A stretch of DNA of 64,000 nt. It comes from Macrostomum hystrix (Eukaryota > Platyhelminthes > Macrostomidae). Below the pieces are notes generated by a model, which searched no databases, was not told the DNA's origin, and saw nothing but the letters and a program-made list of their open reading frames with translations. The stretch's first letter is position 1, and the number at the start of each line of letters is the position of its first letter. Position numbers and translations under genes: made by a program. Shown in pieces: positions 62,016 to 64,000 of this stretch. The stretch is from assembly GCA_950097015.1 (NCBI GenBank), contig CATNEN010000010.1, forward strand, positions 1,628,501 to 1,692,500, given 5' to 3'.

Positions 62016-62461
62016 GAATTGAGTTTCCTGTACTTAAAATAAAAAAACAAAGAGTAGCCAAGGTCACTGGGCGCTCTGATAAGTTAATCTGCACTTGAGT
62101 TGCTGCTGTTTGTATTTTACAATAAGACATTGTAGGATTTAGTAATGCAGTTAAGATAAAAAAGTAAAATTTAAATTTAAAATTAATTTACAATATTAAA
62201 AACTAATTCAAATTATCTTGCTACAAAACCGCAAACAGCAAAGCGAGAAGCTTCAAAATGTTGTTTTATTTAAAAAAATTGATTTTGAAAACAACGAAAA
62301 TAGATAAAATAATGGATAGATAATATATTTTACATTAGCTAAAACGGATCTGAATAATATAAGAAACTTAAAAACCGATTATCACAAGAGCAAGCGAGAG
62401 AGAAATGAAAAAATAGTTTAAAGCCAAATAGAGCGAGCAAGCAAAACTCCAAAAACTGCTG
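62016..62461. other. AT-rich spacer between FLII and the next gene
   Basis: AT-rich sequence. It should contain the 3' untranslated region of the gene ending at 62462 and the distal 5' flank of FLII. No further gene is seen. Confidence 0.45.
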
Positions 62462-63958
62462 TCAAATCGCCAGGCCCGCCAGCAGGTTGTCAATGCCCCG
62501 CTGGCGTGGTGTTAGAAACAGGAAAACTGCTGGCGCGTGCGGCTCCGGCCGGCCCGACCGCCCGAGCTGACAGCGCCAGTCGGCGCCGAAGCCGTACAGC
62601 ATGGTGGCCGCGTCACCAGGCCGGAGGAAGACCCGGCCGGATCTGAGGTGGCCGCGAGCAGGACTGCTCAGTTGCTTCTCAATCTCCAGCGGTCGCTGCA
62701 GCACTACCTCGGGATCGCCCATGGCCAGCACTGGAATGAGGCGGAGATCAACTTAGCCTGAGTCTAGGCTCAGAATCTAGAATCAGATTAGAATTTGGGA
62801 TCAGCTGAAGATGAAGGGATTGAGAATTTGGGATCAGCTGACTGGAGATGAATGGATTGGGAAGTAGGGATCAGCTGACTGGAGATGAATGGATTGGGAA
62901 GTAGGGATCAGCTGACTGGAGATGAATGGATTGGGAAGTAGGGATCAGCTGACTGGAGATGAATGGATTGGGAAGTAGGGATCAGCTGACTGGAGATGAA
63001 TGGATTGGGAAGTAGGGATCAGCTGACTGGAGATGAATGGATTGGGAAGTAGGGATCAGCTGACTGGAGATGAATGGATTGGGAAGTAGGGATCAGCTGA
63101 CTGGAGATTAAGGGATTGGGAAGTAGGGATCAGCTGACTGGAGGTGAAGGGATTGAGAATTTGGGATCAGCTGACTGGAGATGAATGGATTGGGAAGTAG
63201 GGATCAGCTGACTGGAGATTAAGGGATTGGGAAGTAGGGATCAGCTGACTGGAGATTAAGGGATTGGGAAGTAGGGATCAGCTGACTGGAGATTAAGGGA
63301 TTGGGAAGTAGGGATCAGCTGAAGATGAAGGGATCGGGAAGAAAAGATCAGATGATGGGAGATGAAGGGACTGAGAAGTAGGGATCAGCTGATTAGAGGT
63401 AAGGGGATTGGGAAGTAGGGATCAGCTGATTAGAGGTAAGGGGACTGGAAAGTAGGGATCAGCTGATTAGAGGTAAGGGGACTGGGAAGTAGGGATCAGC
63501 TGATTAGAGGTAAGGGGACTGGGAAGTAGGGATCAGCTGATTAGAGGTAAGGGGACTGGAAAGTAGGGATCAGCTGATTAGAGGTAAGGGGACTGGGAAG
63601 TAGGGATCGGATTTATAATATGTAAAAGTACAAAGGCGACGGCGAACCTGTGATGAATGTCTCCTCGCCGGTGTCTTCGTCAACCGAGGCGGGTCCGCTG
63701 CGCCACGGCAGGTGCTGGGAGCCATGATTAAAGCGAACGGCTGCAATGTGCTGGTAGGGACCAAATTTCAACCGATCGTTGCCCGTCACCTTGGCCAGAG
63801 CGACGGCGAGGCGGCTAAACGAAGGCGAGATCGACTGGGAAGCGGCGATGCTGAGCTCAGCCAGATCGCAGGAGCCGGCATCGCGCCACTGCAGGCGGTT
63901 CAGGGCCTCCGTGGCCTCGGCGACCAGGTCAGGCCCCGCCTCCGACGCAAGCGGTGAT
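62462..63958 (-). CDS. Last two exons of a gene, possibly AlkB-fold-like; 5' part outside the window
   Basis: Exon 63648-63958 (from a GCGCAG acceptor) joins through a GTTCGC donor in phase 1 to exon 62462-62730, ending LLAGLAI-stop. The two encode about 193 residues. The order QHIAAVRFNHGSQHLPWRSG, then EETFITVLAMGDPEVVLQRP, then LRPGDAATMLYGFGADWRCQ, then APAVFLFLTPR recalls AlkB-type 2-oxoglutarate dioxygenases. Those have a Y-x-G-x-x-x-x-WHSD strand, a SLG-x-x-R-x-F strand, and a pGdlL-x-m-x-G-x-x-x-WqH strand. Here WRSG and WRCQ stand where the metal-binding His/Asp and His would be, so the protein would be inactive if the match is real. This is resemblance by eye only; the protein may be unrelated. 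The intron holds a 37-bp array. Confidence 0.5.
62795..63605. repeat. 37-bp minisatellite in the intron of the last gene, about 21 copies
   Basis: The left family is GGATCAGCTGACTGGAGATG plus AATGGATTGGGAAGTAG. The right family is GGATCAGCTGATTAGAGGTA plus AGGGGACTGGGAAGTAG. Every unit has CAGCTG. The switch near 63330-63390 contains diverged copies, so two subarrays expanded separately. Confidence 0.95.
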
Positions 63959-64000
63959 CTGCGCCCGGGTAGAGAGGAAATGACAGAGGGGGAACCTGAA

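Overview
This window looks like nuclear DNA of an invertebrate animal. The genes have GC-rich coding exons, GT-AG introns of about 70 bp to 2 kb, and products that match conserved metazoan families: flightless-1, an m-AAA protease subunit, NDUFS6, synaptotagmin-4/11 and a TMEM72-like protein. At least 25 separate tandem arrays and several tRNA-derived SINEs occupy close to a third of the bases. A repeat-rich free-living flatworm such as Macrostomum would fit, but that species call is inference and the sequence has no diagnostic marker for it.

Layout. 1-3.3 kb is minisatellite DNA with a SINE fragment. 3.76-6.11 kb (-) is a four-pass membrane protein resembling TMEM72. 6.1-9.3 kb has no gene and ends in a 35-bp array. 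9.3-13.7 kb (-) is a protein with PH-like modules plus C-terminal coiled-coil exons that may belong to it. 13.7-19.1 kb has no gene but holds a SINE inside an 11-bp array, a polypurine array and a (GAGT)n array. 19.1-22.6 kb (+) is a complete four-exon synaptotagmin-4/11 gene whose stop codon lies at the edge of an 8-bp array. 24.6-26.7 kb is a 21-bp array with an 865-bp higher-order duplication. 27.5-30.8 kb (+) is a two-exon secreted or surface LRR protein. 31-33 kb holds SINE and LINE remnants. 33.2-35.2 kb (19-bp) and 36.05-40.18 kb (30-bp) are large arrays.

The right part is a run of genes on the minus strand: AFG3L2-type m-AAA protease (six exons, 815 aa), NDUFS6 of complex I, an intronless kelch-repeat protein, a complete nine-exon flightless-1 gene (1300 aa, LRRs then gelsolin repeats), and the last two exons of a gene that weakly resembles the AlkB fold without its metal ligands.

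Gene relations. AFG3L2 and NDUFS6 both act at the mitochondrial inner membrane. They lie 1.2 kb apart on the same strand; nothing shows that they are co-transcribed. The other genes are functionally unrelated neighbours.

The most unusual property is that almost every intron of flightless-1 and AFG3L2 holds its own minisatellite with a unit not shared by the next intron. In AFG3L2 the intron-1 array is an inverted copy of the exon-4 5' splice site, so the nascent transcript could pair with its own splice donor.
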